Of a DNA stretch of 64,000 nt, positions 31,830 to 44,217 are shown one piece after another. The first letter of the stretch is position 1. Each line of letters starts with the position of its first letter. The DNA comes from Liriodendron chinense (Eukaryota; Streptophyta; Magnoliopsida; Magnoliales; Magnoliaceae). Location of the stretch: assembly GCA_003013855.2 (NCBI GenBank), contig ML058587.1:62001-126000 (forward strand), in the 5' to 3' direction. Position numbers and translations under genes: made by a program. The notes beneath the pieces are model-generated. The model saw nothing but the letters and a program-made list of their open reading frames with translations. It did no database searches and had not been told where the DNA came from.

Positions 31830-34607
31830 GGCATAAAAAGGAGACTCATTCTTAGCGATCTATTAACTCAATGAAAGTCTCAACCTCTTTAGTGTTCCTT
31901 ATCATTATGCCGTGAAAATTGATTTTCCATTGTTTAAAGCCAATGTTGCTTTTTAGTAAAACATAAATTTATTGATAAAGAGATAACATACTATAACAAT
32001 AAAATGGTGGACATGGTCCCAAAGCTTTAAGGTCATGTTTGGATAGATGTATTCCAAGGGAAAATAAAAAGAAAGGTAATATTTAGGCAATGATTATTTC
32101 CATGAGCACTATTGAAATATTGCTTCCATTTTTTGGGGTCTTATTTGGACAACAAGTGGAATTCTCATATTTTTGAGACACCAGTCGCGCCTAGTTTCTT
32201 CTGCCAGAGAACCCAAACTATGGACAAGTGCAATAATAACTTTGTGGAATTCTCTCTATTGTTCGCTATCCAAACATTTCAAATGGTGATATCCCAACAC
32301 ATCCCAAACTCTTACAAGAAACACCATAATTTCTTGATCAATCAGCATTTAAGTTTTCTTCCTTATGAATTTAAAAATATGACCTATCGCCCAAAAAGCT
32401 TGATATGTCTACATAGAATGCCAAGGAGTTTGAGACTCCTTTCCTAGCCAACAGGTTGCTAAGAGCCATCTCCTTTAATCCATATCAATGGTAGAAGTGT
32501 CCAATTGGACATCCTTCCCCATGCCGAGATTTCAGTTTCAATTGCATGAAGGTTACAAGCTGGATGTGCATATGCTGGAACAATGTCACATTAATCATTA
32601 AAAAGCCGCTCCACTAAATCATGTTCTATGGATCATCCCACTTGAAACTTGCTTCCACCACATCCTTGAATGCATAATGAAGCCAACACAATCTTCAGCT
32701 TTAGAATCCTTCTAGATTGCCATATGGTAGAAAGGAAGAAATACACTGCATCATGTCATTACCAAGTGACTGACACCAAGCAGACCCCCAATATAGAAGT
32801 AGATCAAAAGTCATAAGAATACTTACGGAAGCCATGTTCAATCTGCAGGAAGAAGATGGTTTTGCATTCAATAAGCAAAATTCCGTGTTTCTTGTTATTG
32901 TCTAGCGATTTTGGACCAAATGCTAGCCATTTGTTATTTTCTCCAATGGTGTCGCCTATTTTCTCTATATGTTTTAATATACTCAAGTCATCAAAGACAA
33001 AGGACAAAAGAAGAAGAAGAAGAAGAAAACCATATTTGGGCTTGGAGGTCTTACCGAAATGCACACTCCTTAAAAAGTTAGAGGTCATGGTTCTTTTAAC
33101 TCAATATATAGTTATATGTGGATAGTTTCCACCCAAGATTCATGATATCAGATCAGCAGTTGTATGACATACTTCTACCTGGATTTTATGAGTTCTTGGG
33201 AGGGGAGGTTATTATTCACATTCCATCATAGCTATGGCATATGAACTAACATAGTGGCAATGGTCTGGGCAATCCCTGATGATAGCCTCCAAATTTGCAA
33301 GAACATGGGCTTGCATGATATGGTAGTGGAAAGCGATTCCAAAATGGTTATCGAAGGAATTCAATCCGGCTCTAGGGGGATTTTGATGTCGTCATGTTGG
33401 TGGAGAGAAATGCGCTCCTTAGGGAGCTGAATGCGGAAGCAAGGCATGTGCTCATAGAGAGCTTGCGGATTGGTGGCTAGTAAAGGAAGTGTAGGGGATC
33501 TTCATCACATCTACTGGTCCTTGAATGAGCTCCCTAGAAAAGCTAGAGACAATTTGATATTGGATAGACTAGGCCAAACTCTTGTTATTCTTGATTTTGG
33601 ACTTGTTTCATTGTTTGGCCTTCAAAGAGAATTCTGTATCTATTCCGCTGGTCTTTGTATAGTCCACAGTGAGGGACAGGCTTGTGCCAATGTCCCTTAC
33701 CCTGGAAAAATGTACTTTGGAAGTGTCATCCAATATATTCCCTGTGGTGACGATACACCTTTCCTGGAAAAAGAAAAAAGAAAAAATAAAAATAAAAAAG
33801 ACATCAGGAACTTCAATCTGTGTGATTTTTTGTGTCTTGCACATGCATTCCAATGATGCATAATTATGGTTTGCTAAACTTTGAAAAACTATGTCATGAG
33901 GGCTATGGCTATATAACCGGCCAAATTTCAGCTTGTAGAGCTTGGTGTCTGGTAATTTACTGTAGGCTAACCAGTTTAGGGATTTGAGAGACTGTTGATT
34001 TTATTTGGATATGCATGCTCCAAGTATTTTGATTGTACATAAAAATGAAACTCCATCTTTTCCCCTGCAGATCTGACAAGCTTTTGAGATTTTTATCGTG
34101 CAATTGTTTATCAAGTATTTATTTTACTATATCTTTGAAATTTCTTAAACCTTTCTGATTAGTTTTAAGCTCAAAAATTTTCTTGCTTTTTTCCCTTTAA
34201 ATTGTTGATCTCTCTATAACTGGGCCGGCAACTTACTGGTAATGATCAGCACCTCACAATATTTGTTTACATTTTTGAACTTGTAAAATGGTACTTGATT
34301 AAACCTAATACACTCCATTAATAATTCTAGAAAATCTGGATATAGAAACATAATGAGATTTCAATATTTACAAAGAAAAAGGGAAATTTGACTGTTGGTT
34401 TGATTTTTCTATGACTATTCACCTTAATGTTTCTAATAGCTAGTAACTGACCAATGTTTGATTTTTTTTTTTTTTTTTTAATAATCTTTATCTTTATTCA
34501 ACTTCTGTGTATCCTGTTTGACTGAACTTTAACTGTTGGTTAATTTGGAGACCCATCTCTTAGACTAGAAGCAATAAAAAGATAAATGGGATTTTAATGG
34601 CTGCTTT
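31830..34607 (+). repeat. Segmental duplication, left copy of block Z
   Basis: It aligns in direct orientation with about 61110-63948 over its full length, for example ATAACAATAAAATGGTGGACATGGTCCC near 31995 and 61270 and TTTGACTGAACTTTAA near 34518 and 63822. It contains a LINE tail shared with the other copy (33205-33803). It lacks the 143-bp insertion at 62015-62157 and has one unit where the other has a 30-bp duplication. No host gene is recognisable, and the open frames are not conserved between copies. Confidence 0.88.
33205..33803 (+). pseudogene. LINE ORF2 RNase H remnant in block Z (left copy)
   Basis: The plus strand carries a degraded RNase H: a GRLLF-like start near 33210, then ICKNMGL and then VESDSKMVIEGIQ near 33335 (Asp of the DSK motif kept). 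A LINE untranslated tail and an A-rich end (33769-33803) follow. The same remnant at 62640-63217 shows that this LINE was already present before block Z was duplicated. Confidence 0.72.
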
Positions 34608-35212
34608 TAGGGTGTCACTTTATAACTAAGTAATATACAAGAGCAGTACATGTAGAATGCCCATGTAGATAATCTAGGTAATCTATCTAGCCTATGTACA
34701 GTTGCACATGCAACTGCTACCCTAACAGTTAAGGTAAGCAGAGAATTGTTGGAAAAAAAGGGTGAGCATAGTAAGGTTGCCATACCCAGAAGTGTTGGCC
34801 CCAACTGACTGTGTGCATTAAGGGATCATAAGGACTGGCTTTCTACTCATGAATGTATCTTTATTTGGTCTTTGTTTATTACTTGTCATATTGTGTTGTT
34901 CTTGAATGTTGCTCCATTTTGGTGTCAGCGGGGATCTAAGAAGTTCGCGTGTGGTGTGTTATGTTCAATTTTGCCAACCCCTTGTTGCCCTCCATCTTAA
35001 TCAATGCATCTCTTATTCAACTAAAAATGTCTAATTTTGCACCTTTTTTTTATTCCACTGTCAAAATGCTCCCCTAGCAAAGTAGGATCATACAACTACC
35101 AAGAACCACTTAGAGATGATAACAGTAAATCAAAAGTCAATTTTTTTTACATTAAGGGAAATCCTCCTCTCTTCTCCCTTCCTACATTCCCATATATATC
35201 AATGAACTTCAA
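34608..35212. other. Junction segment between the two duplicated units
   Basis: No match to the other copy and no coding domain. A stretch from about 34613 to 34729 (TGTCACTTT...CCTAACA) could be a small LTR, but there is no second copy or target duplication to support it. Confidence 0.35.
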
Positions 35213-36076
35213 GTGGTATTCAAGCCGTCTTCCCGTATAGATTGTGTGCACCAACCAACTTGACTAGTGAGATGGAGGCTTTTGAGCATTCTTTTTCTCA
35301 ACAAGCTGATTTTTCCATTTGAAACTAGATAGTTCAACAATAAGTTTGAAGGGATCATATATAGAAAGAGAAGCACCCCAAAATGTAAATATCTAATTTA
35401 GGTATCAAGCTTCAGTCTCCGTATATAATGGCACACATGGACAAGATCAAGACTATTCATAAATTTTATACCAATCTGAATAGGACACATGCTAAAAATT
35501 GTATCAACCAAATGATCCTAACCATCACGTGGAGGATTTTTTTCTCACCAAATATTGACTTTTGATTGGACTTTTCCAACTGTTCATCTTTAATTTTCAA
35601 TATTGTTTCAGTTCACGCCTAGGATAACTTGACTGGTGTATCTTTGGGGTATGACCCATCATTGATATGGCCTAATAAATGAACGGTCTTAATTTATTTT
35701 ATACCTCATATACAAATACTCAATACCAGATGGCTAACTTTGATATTTGTAGCACATGATCCTACCTCATATAAATGCATATAGATACAAACACATTTTG
35801 ATCCCATATCTCTTTAGATGAAAAAGCTTAAGGTTTGTCCCTTACAATAGAGTGAATCTTTAGTTGTTTTAAAGGCTCAAGTAAAAGTGGATTCACTTCT
35901 AATCGTCAAATACTAGAAAGATATCTTGAGAAAAATGAGTATTGGATGGCATGATTCTTAAAATTGATTTGGGAAAGGCTTACGAACACATTGAGTGGCC
36001 TTTTTTACTATGGATTTTAGCAAAGGTTGTTTTTAGATTGAATTTAGAAATGAGCCCAATGGCCATTTTTAATTTG

Positions 36077-36078
<2 letters not shown>

Positions 36079-36115
<37 letters not shown>

Positions 36116-36134
36116 TGGGGGGGGGGGGGGGGGG
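36079..36134. repeat. (TC)n followed by a run of 18 G
   Basis: A TC run (36079-36111), then TGTGTT-type sequence and 18 G (36117-36134). It sits where the left copy has a CA run. Confidence 0.9.
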
Positions 36135-36253
36135 TTCAATGCAAAAAATTACTTTGTGCAGTGTTCATCAACAATCACCATTGTGGACCCTTGATTGCTA
36201 TATATATGGACTGTAACTTTTATTTTTTAAAGAAGATCTGAGGGTTGAAATTT

Positions 36254-36367
36254 CCTTGAGAGTCATTGTCATCCTAACTAACCAAGTGTCTTGCTTGAAC
36301 CACCTCAAAGATTTCATTTTTTACCTTGAGAGACATTGTCATCCTATCTAACCAAGTGTCTTGCTTG
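36254..36367. repeat. 70-bp imperfect tandem duplication
   Basis: CCTTGAGAG(T/A)CATTGTCATCC begins at 36254 and 36324, and both units end in AAGTGTCTTGCTTG. The left copy of block A has a single unit, so this arose after duplication. Confidence 0.85.
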
Positions 36368-36875
36368 GTTCAAACAACTGGGTCGAAGCTAAGGTGATTA
36401 TTGTTGGTCTCACCATGTGCGCTGGACGTGGTTTCTCTAAAGTTGACGTGCAGAGTGATTCGAATGTGGTGATGGATTTCTTCTTGAAGCCTGCTCCCAA
36501 CATGTGGACTTTGTGGTACTGGAGGGCGAGGCTTGATGCCCTTAGGCGTAGAATGACCGTGAGCATTTCTCACATGCCGAGGGAGGCAAATTTTGTTACG
36601 GATGGTTTAGTAAGGAGGGGGAGATCCTCTCAAGCTCTTCAAATCTTTTGCTTGGTGAGGAAGTTGCCTCCTCTTTCTAGGGGCAACCTCTTCTTTGATA
36701 GAGTTGGGTTGGGTAGTATCCGATTGGGCTAACTTCGTTGTTTTGGGGTATAAGATAGGCGGCCTCGAGCATTGTTTTGGGCCAGGGCAGCCCGAATGAG
36801 TCTTGTATAGTCCTCTCTTTTTATTTAATAAAAAAAGTGCACTTTGCACTTTTCACAAAAGAAAAGAAAAGAAGA
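36368..36875 (+). mobile_element. 5'-truncated L1-type LINE
   Basis: Bounded by the exact 14-bp repeat AAGTGTCTTGCTTG (36354-36367 and 36876-36889). It ends in an A-rich tail (GAAAAGAAAAGAAG). It is absent from the left copy of block A. It begins inside RNase H. Confidence 0.9.
36371..36732 (+). pseudogene. LINE RNase H C-terminal half
   Basis: An open frame reading VEAKVIIVGLTMCAGRGFSK, then VDVQSDSNVVMDFFL, MWTLWYWRARLDALRRRM and ISHMPREANFVTDGLVRRG. The Glu (VEAKVI), middle Asp (SDS) and last Asp (VTDGL) of the active site are present. The first Asp and the Gly-rich strand are lost through 5' truncation, so it cannot be an active enzyme. The closest relative in the window is the RNase H at 26909-27526. 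Confidence 0.8.
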
Positions 36876-37458
36876 AAGTGTCTTGCTTGAACTCCACTCT
36901 TCTCATTTGGTATCCTCACATTTTTCATCTTCTCTCCCTTCATCATTTCTCTCTTAGTTGTGCTTATAATGATCCTTAAGCCCTAGTAGGACTTGACATC
37001 CTTTCTCTATCCACTTAGATATCTCACAAGACCATGATGGTGAATGTAGGTAGTTATTTGAGTAGCTTTGCTACGTTATATCACTTGAATGGTTAGAACG
37101 CAAGCAACAAATTATGTTTTTTAAAGCTTTGTTTGTTAGGTGGTGTCCTCCATGGCTTGAAAAGATCTTAATGTACCAATGTATTATGAGGGAATCTTGT
37201 CTCTCATCGGACCAACCAAGTATCGGGTTATAACCATTTGTAAATCTAGGGATATCTCATCGTATGCATGCAATTAGATGGCATTAGAGTGACTATCACT
37301 AAATTGTTTGGAGACCTCACATCCTATGGAGATTTCTTTTCCACTAACCTCCACTCCCGAATGACATTAGAGTGACCCACCTGTCTACTTATCTTTGTAC
37401 TTTGTTCATCTTTAACTTCCCCATCTCTAAACACTCATCAGATTAAGTGTCTTATCCC

Positions 37459-39420
37459 TGAAATTATGCATTTTGGATTAACACACTTGTATAGGTGTAT
37501 GCACGAGGAAGCTTAAGGAGCAACTAGAATTATGGCTAAGTCCTTTGGGGGGGGGGGGGGTGATTAGGACCTTTAAAATTATTTTTGCCTACTTAACAGT
37601 TTTATCAAATAAAACTAAGTAAGCAAGAACACTTTGGCTTCCAAGCCTAAATGGGTCCAATCACCAGACTAGCATATGGTTAATTTAAGCAATAAGCTGC
37701 TTAGTCTAAGCAAGCATAGATTATCAAATGATTAAACTAATTAAGCTCCTAATATATGCAACCTAAGTAGACTATAGAGAGTGGATCATATAAGCTCAAG
37801 TCTACTCTAATAAGTGAAAGTACATCTTGTGTGTGGATGTGCCTATCTAATGCCCAGCATACATTCCTATCAAGCATTCATAATTAAACAATTAAACATA
37901 CAATGCTAAGATAACAATGTGCTCAATTCAATCACAAACATAAGCATGTATAGTGGTTCGACACTCTCAGTTCAAGTATTCAACCCCATTGAGCACACCA
38001 GCATTCACTATACGGAGGTTTTAAATTAGGTTCACCTCTCAACCTTGACACGGAGTTTTTACCGGTTCACCTCTCTACCTTAACGGAGTTTTGGACATAG
38101 GCTAACTCTCAACCCGACACACGTTTACTCCCGTGTCGGAGGCTCCCCCTTAGAGACTTGTTTAGGCCCAACAAATGTGCCAAAGAACGGCAAACGTCCC
38201 TATATGTTTAGGCTTAACTAACAAGCTAAAGATCGGCAAACGACCCTAGATCGAGTTTGACGAACAAATTCTATACTTAATTCCCACAGGGAAAAGAGTG
38301 AATGGACTCTCAGCAAATGACAACCTTACTTGTCAGATGAGCCCCTTGTTTAGCGCCACTTTAGGTTGCTTGATCTCCGCTCTCTCGTGCTTCAATCAGC
38401 TCTCCTTTGCTCCTCTGATCGTGTTGCCATTGCTTTGCCAATGCCTCATCTCCACTTGATCAATCACCTTGCATGGATGCTCTTGAGATGCCCAAGTTGA
38501 TAGGAGATGGTGTGAATCCTCTACAACTAATAGGATTTGGATGCTTAGATGGATTCTACCTAATAGAATCTTTAGAGAGGTTTAGACAAAGGATCTACCT
38601 ATACTTGAGATGCTTAAAATATCTAAAGATCAAGAGAGAGCAAGAACATCTTCAATAAGCTTCGAATACTTCATCTTGTGATTCAATACAAGGAAGATGA
38701 CTTGGAATGCTTAGGCTTAGAGCCTAATAGTTTGGGCAATCAAAGTGGCTTCTAATGCACTAATATCTCTCTTAGAACCCCAAGAATCGAGCCTAGCTAT
38801 TTTATAAGAAAAATCCCAACGAATATGTAACGGTGCAAAACGGCTAGTAGCCGACCGGTCATGATCGGTCGGACAGGGGTCCACGACCAGTTACTATTAG
38901 TCGGCCAATGGCCAAGTTAAGACAGAGAGTTGCTGTCTACATTTGGGTCGATCTGACCAGTCGGGACCGGTCATGACTTGTCCAGCCGATCTGTCGGACC
39001 TAGGCCAGGGGGGTCCAACAGGTTGCTACCCCAATCTCTCTACTAGCCGATCGGTTAGCCATGGGTCAGACCGATCGGACAGTGCATGAAGGCTACTGGT
39101 TAGATGTCTTTTTTTTAGCAGCTCATACAACCTCTATGGCTAAGATTTGGGTGATCTTTTGGGACACCTAAGGCCAATCTAAGTTGACTAAAAGTATGCC
39201 TAAATGGGTCAAGGTCATTTAGAGGTTTAAGGTTTTAGTTTGGTTCAAGGTTAAGGCTTCACCAAGGCATCTTTTTTTACCTGTTTCTTCTTCCTTGATG
39301 CAGCAGGTCTGCTTGAGTCTTCGGTCTTCGTCTTCATTAAGCTCAACCGACACTAGACTCAAAGACCTAAGTAATTGACAAATAAAGTGCACTAGTATGC
39401 CACAGAAAAGTGCACTAACA
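37459..39420 (-). repeat. 3' LTR of the gag-only copia element
   Basis: It begins TGAAATTATGCATTTTGG and ends GTGCACTAACA. It matches 44218-46143 almost throughout. It contains a 14-G run (37547-37560; 7 G in the partner), GACCGGTC palindromes at 38853-38860 and 38965-38972, and several near-copies of that octamer. Confidence 0.93.
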
Positions 39421-40227
39421 ATCTCCCTATTTGTCAATTACTGAGAAAAACCTAACCCACCAAAACAAATTACATGTACAAGAGATTATAATGATATTGA
39501 TATAAATACAGGTCTCTTGACTTGCCTAACTAAGCAACTCCTCTTTAGTTTGCTCCCCTATAACCTGTCAATCCCTACATCACAAAACATAGCAAACTAG
39601 TTTTGGTGTGTCTTGTTCTTTCTCCCTCTTTTTGTCAGCAATTGACAAACTATTCTCGCCCCCTTAATGATACATCAATTAAGGTTAAGATAAAAGTAGA
39701 TAATATGTCGCAGTTATAACAATAAGCACATGCTAACAAGGAGAGTATAGGGTGTATGAACTTTAAAACATGGAGCATGCAATGGAACATGATTAACAAG
39801 AAAATATAAATACCTAAGCATAGTTAATCATGTATAATTGGTCATTTAAGATATACATTAAGCAATAAAAGCACAAGGGCTTATATCCCAATCAACCAAC
39901 CTCCCCTACTAAGTATATCATGACTAAAGCAAAGCAAAAATTAACATACAATTAAGCATGAAATTAGCTAATCTTAGCAGGATGATAGTCTATCAACAAT
40001 TATACCAAATAACAGCAAGGCTAAACTACCAAATTTGTGCTAATGAAGCTTGAATCCTCTGAGTTGCGCATAAGCACAAAAATGAGGCTGAAATCCTCAA
40101 ATTTACCTATAAAATCAATTTCTAGCTACCCTTACTAACTATTTCTAGTTTGATTAACCTAAGGGTAACTAATATCATCAACACCCTCATAAAATGTAGC
40201 ATGAAGTTAGGGGTTGGGAATTTCTTC
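39421..40227 (-). other. 3' untranslated interior of the gag-only copia element
   Basis: AT-rich, with no coding domain. Next to the LTR the plus strand reads ATCTCCCTATTTGTCAATT, and another CTCCCTCTTTTTGTCAGCAA lies near 39621. On the element strand these are TTGACAAA...GGGAGA-type polypurine tracts, which are duplicated in this way in SIRE-type elements. Confidence 0.65.
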
Positions 40228-43042
40228 TGAAATTACGGTTTACACCGCTATTGAGATAAGCTTGAAGGTATGCTTATATCCTAGAGGGAGAATTGAATAG
40301 GACTTTTTACAAATTCCTTGCTAATGAAAAACTCAAGTGTATTCACAATCCAATTTACCAATTAAGTCTAAGTAAATGCAAGTAAATTGATCACACAATA
40401 TCTTTTTAAATTATCAACTATACTAAGACAAGCATTTGATCAAATAGTTGATATGCATGCTTGTACTAAGCATTCAAAGATTTCATATGGGCATTTTGTC
40501 AAACATGAGATGGGCATTAAGTTAAGCACTTATAAAATCAATCACAAAGCATAATAATAAACAAAATGCATTCACCACATTACACACGATGTATAGTGGT
40601 TCGACGATGAGTCTACTCCACTCCCGGTTCAAGTACTCAACTCTTTTGAGCACATCGGCATTCACTATCGGAGGTTTTAAATGAGGTTCACCTCTCAACC
40701 TTTACAACCTACACAAGGTCTATTCCTACACAAGAACTCCTCAAATCCTACATAATGACAACGCACGTATTCTCTCGTGTCTGGTACGATTCAATTCAAC
40801 AATTTGTTCGTTCGAGTTTGATTGTGTCGTAGGCCTACGCAAGGACTTCCACGTCCTATACAAGGACACACACGTCCTACTCAAGGACTCCGAGATTAAG
40901 TCACTATCTCTAGACCCCAATCTCAACAAGAAGGGAGAATCAAACAATGGACTCTATAAGCTTAAACACTTACAAGAGATGAGCCTTGATTCAGCGCCGT
41001 TGAGTAGCTTCAGCTTCCACGAATGCTTCAGCTCCTCTCCAAGCTCCCACAATCAGCTACCAATGCATATAATGTTCATAAACTAATGCCAGGTAGGTGG
41101 GAGCAGTGTTTGAATTATCTCCGATATTATCAAAATATTCCCGATATTATCTCTATTTTTAGCTCAGCTATACTAGTAACACCGATAGTGATACCGACAA
41201 CACCGATAGTATAAAAAATTCTAGGTATCAACGATGTATCACTAAATATCACCAATGTATCGATATCGTCAATATTTTCAATTATGTAAATTTTAGGCAT
41301 CGTTTGTATTGTCAATGCATTGATATCACCAATGTATCGCCAATATTTTTTACTGTAAATTCCAAGTGTCGCTTGTATTGTCAATGTATTTGCAATATTT
41401 CGATAATATCGCCAATGTATTGATACGCCAAAAATCTGTATATTAAAAACTTCACATTTCATTTTTTTATGGGCACATGGTTGTATGTAACGTTCAATTT
41501 GTCGATGATAATATTGATAATATCATGATATTATCATTATCGCAACATGGCAACAGTGAGACCACAATCTTTAGTTTCTTTTTCAGTTGTTAATGATTTT
41601 TTTGGAAATATCATGTGTTGTCGATATTCTGAAATATCAATGAATGTTTGGATGGAAGGTCAAATAGTGGATGGATAGATAGGATGGATGAGATGGTTGG
41701 ATTGTTTTCTTACAGCAGCACATGCTTTTAGGCCCCCATTAAATATAAACCTATTGTGTATGCATTATTTTTGCAATTTTTTATTCCTAAATATGCAAAT
41801 ATGTGTATTTTATCATCTCCTGAGGTTTCACTGAAAAATTCCACCGTTTTTTCCATTTTCTCTACATTTTTTTGTTATCAGTGATATTATCGACAATATT
41901 GATATTGTTTCTGTATCCCCGGCTAGCGAACTTGTAGTGATACCGAAACTTCGAACACTAGGTGGGAGAAGGTATTGATGTTCCATTTGCCTATTTCAAT
42001 GCAATGGTTAATGAAGAAACCACCAATTTGATCATTCAATGGCTATAAATGACTTCAAGATGAAGCTTCAATGATTGGGACAGCCATGAATGTTATGCTT
42101 GAGTTCATTGTTCAAACCGAGTTTTGAATACTCAATGTAATGCCATTAATGGTTAGGTTTGAAGGATGAACTCAAGACAATGATGAGCAAAAAAGATTAG
42201 GAAATGCTCTTAATTGCCTCTCTTAATGCTCTAAATGGGTGTGCAAATGATGTCATTAAAGGCCTCAAGATATGCGTTTATAGAGGCTAAAAAGATCTCC
42301 AATGGATATAAAACGGTCACATTTCGACCTTCCTGGGACCCCCTCCGGCCGGCCGGATTTGAGGTCCGACCTGTCAGCCGGCCGGCCCCCAGACCGGTCG
42401 GGTAAAAGGTCCTTAAGCCAGAAAGCTTGCTGGACATGTTTTGCCATGTCCGGCCGGTCGGATAGGGCATCTGACTGGTCAGCAGACCTATCCAAAATAG
42501 ATGTTTTTTCATAAAAACTTACTGGACACTTTTTAGCATGTCCGACCGGTCGGCCGGTCAGATGGGGCAGCCGACCTACTGCCCGACCGGTTATCTGACC
42601 AGTCGGGCTTCCCTTTTTCTTCCTCATGACCTGCTGGACAAGTGGCCAGTATGACCGGCTGACAGGCTCTAGTCATGGCCTGTTCTCAAGTTGAATTACA
42701 ACCTTCCTGTTTGTGCCTAAATAAGGAGATTTTCCTATGTTTTTCAACAGTTTAGCACCTACACAAAGGAGGTCCAGGTCAAATCAACTTTACCTTAAAT
42801 TCATGAATAAAATGGCTAAGATTAAGCATGATTTGAATGCCATTAAATAGGGTGTTTTGGGATCTTATGGGCTGTCTATATGCAACTTACCTTTTGAGCT
42901 TGTTTTGGCTTGAACTTGAGTGTGGAAAGCTTGCTTCGGTCTTTAAGTCTTGAGTCTTCAATCTTCGTCGGGTCTCATAAGACTTGACTGACTTATACGC
43001 TCACGCAATTGACAATGCAATGAACGAATCAGTGCACTAACA
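40228..43042 (-). mobile_element. Solo LTR of a related SIRE-type copia, nested
   Basis: It starts TGAAATTACGGTTTACACC and ends GTGCACTAACA, the same terminal sequences as the host LTRs. Subtracting the 857-bp hAT-type element and its 8-bp duplication leaves about 1.95 kb, the length of the host LTR. Shared internal phrases include AGTGGTTCGAC, GAGCACA(C/T)C(A/G)GCATTCACTAT and GGTTCACCTCTCAACCTT. Flanking pentamers TCTTC (40223-40227) and CCTTC (43043-43047) match at four of five. It carries GACCGGTC at 42392-42399 and 42543-42550. The strand follows the LTR orientation. Confidence 0.85.
41104..41960. mobile_element. hAT-type non-autonomous element with an AT-rich periodic body, 857 bp
   Basis: Flanked by the exact 8-bp duplication GGTGGGAG (41096-41103 and 41961-41968). 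Ends are CAGTGTTTGAA and the inverse of TAGTGTTCGAA. The body is dominated by diverged copies of a motif like GATATTATCG(A/C)(C/T)AATGTATCGATAT, so most reading frames are Ile- and Asp-rich nonsense. There is no transposase. Confidence 0.88.
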
Positions 43043-43069
43043 CCTTCTACTCCTAGAAGGAAAAGCGAT

Positions 43070-44152
43070 CGGGATCTTCTCTTGGATTAGGGGGAAGAGA
43101 GGTAGTGGTGGAAGCCACGAGAATTCTCATTAGTTTTTGGCTCCCATTACTAGAGGAGTCACTAAATTCATATTTGAACTCCTCCGTGTCATCCAAGTGA
43201 CTGTCATAGCCTTTTTACTTTTCAGTTTAGGCGCTTCTGGACAATCCGGGGCAATGTGGCCACGATGACCGTAGTTGTAACATTGGACAGATTTGGATGA
43301 TTTTCTTTTGTATTTATCACCCTTCTTGTCCTTCTTGTCATGGCTACTCCCTCTATTAAATTTGAGGAATCCTTTGAATTTTTTGTTTAACTTTTCTTCT
43401 TCATCATCTTCATCATCACTATCTTCTTCCTCGGTCTCACTCTTGTTTTTCCTATGGGAGTGTTTGTGGGAAGTTTTTAAAGCGATGCTCTTTTTCTTAG
43501 AGGGGGCCTTAAAGTGTAATTCATGAGTTTGTAGAGAACCTATGAGTTCCTCTATTTTCATGTTGTCTATGTCTCTACACTCTTCTAAGGCTATGTTTCT
43601 TTCCAGGAGGGACCTAAGAATTTTGCTACAAATCCTACATTCTGGAACCCTTTCCCCCAAGGCAAACACGGAGTTACAAATATCAGAAAGTTAGGTGTAG
43701 AAGTCCATAAAAGTTTTAGTCTCTTTCATCCTAATATTTTTAAATTTGGTGGTTAAGAGCTGAAACATCGAGCGCCTTACTGTGCTAGCTCCCTCATGGG
43801 TAACCTCAAGTATGTCTCACGCTTCTTTTGTAGTTGCGTATGCGAGAATGCGCTGAAATTCTTCTGGGGAAACCATACAGCAAATCGCATTGAGAGCTTT
43901 GACATTTACCATGTATTGAGCTCTCTCATTATCATTCCACTTTTCATCATCTTTGGGAATGACAATGATTTTACCGTCAACCTCCACTTGTTCGGTGAGC
44001 ATAGAATATCCACATTGTGTGCTTACCCACATAAGTCACTCCATGGATTGTAAGAAAATCCTCATCCCAGCCTTCCAATAGGCATAGTTGGACCCGTCAA
44101 AGAATGGTGGATGGTTGGTGGTACTCCCATCTCGGTTAGACATTATGTTAGT
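43070..44152 (-). pseudogene. Copia gag (SIRE/Maximus type) with damaged zinc knuckle
   Basis: Gag builds the particle that packages element RNA. One minus-strand frame runs from the Met at 44143 (MSNRDGSTTNHPPFFDGSNY) to 43130, with stops near 44035, 43816 and 43695. Visible parts are the copia gag core (VKALNAICCMVSPEEFQRI, ICSKILRSLLERN, IEELIGSLQTHELHFKAPSK), an acidic/basic linker (TEEEDSDDEDDEEE) and a zinc knuckle CYNYGHRGHIAPDC. The second Cys of the expected CX2C is Tyr, so zinc binding should fail. It ends before the nested LTR boundary at 43043, with no pol behind it. Confidence 0.88.
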
Positions 44153-44203
44153 GCTCCGGTAGCGGATCTCACTCCAGACGGTTAAGTCCTTGAAGAGCAA
44201 CCC

Positions 44204-44215
44204 GCTCTGATACCA
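44204..44215 (-). other. tRNA-Met primer binding site
   Basis: The plus strand GCTCTGATACCA is the exact reverse complement of TGGTATCAGAGC, two bases from the LTR start at 44218. Confidence 0.92.
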
Positions 44216-44217
44216 AT

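Larger units (their letters stand above)
35213..37453 (+). repeat. Segmental duplication, right copy of block A, part 1
   Basis: This is the reverse complement of 26200-29075 without the hAT MITE and the left-copy LINE. It carries its own TC/G microsatellite, a 70-bp tandem duplication (36254-36367) and a LINE (36368-36875). It is interrupted at 37454 by the copia nest and continues at 46149. Confidence 0.87.

Noticed and set aside
32112..32447. 111-residue plus-strand frame in block Z as a host gene exon
   Set aside because: The matching region of the other copy (61390-61740) is disrupted in different places and shows no codon-level conservation that I can see.
34613..34729. Possible small LTR (TGTCACTTT...CCTAACA)
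   Set aside because: No partner copy, no target duplication and no primer site. Kept only as a note under the junction segment.
38473..38658. Conserved 60-residue frame MDALEMPK... found in both LTRs (also near 45220)
   Set aside because: Conservation follows from LTR identity. There is no known domain, and its coding sense is opposite to the element.
43293..43526. Serine-rich plus-strand frame
   Set aside because: It is the complement of the acidic (GAA/GAT-rich) linker of the minus-strand gag.
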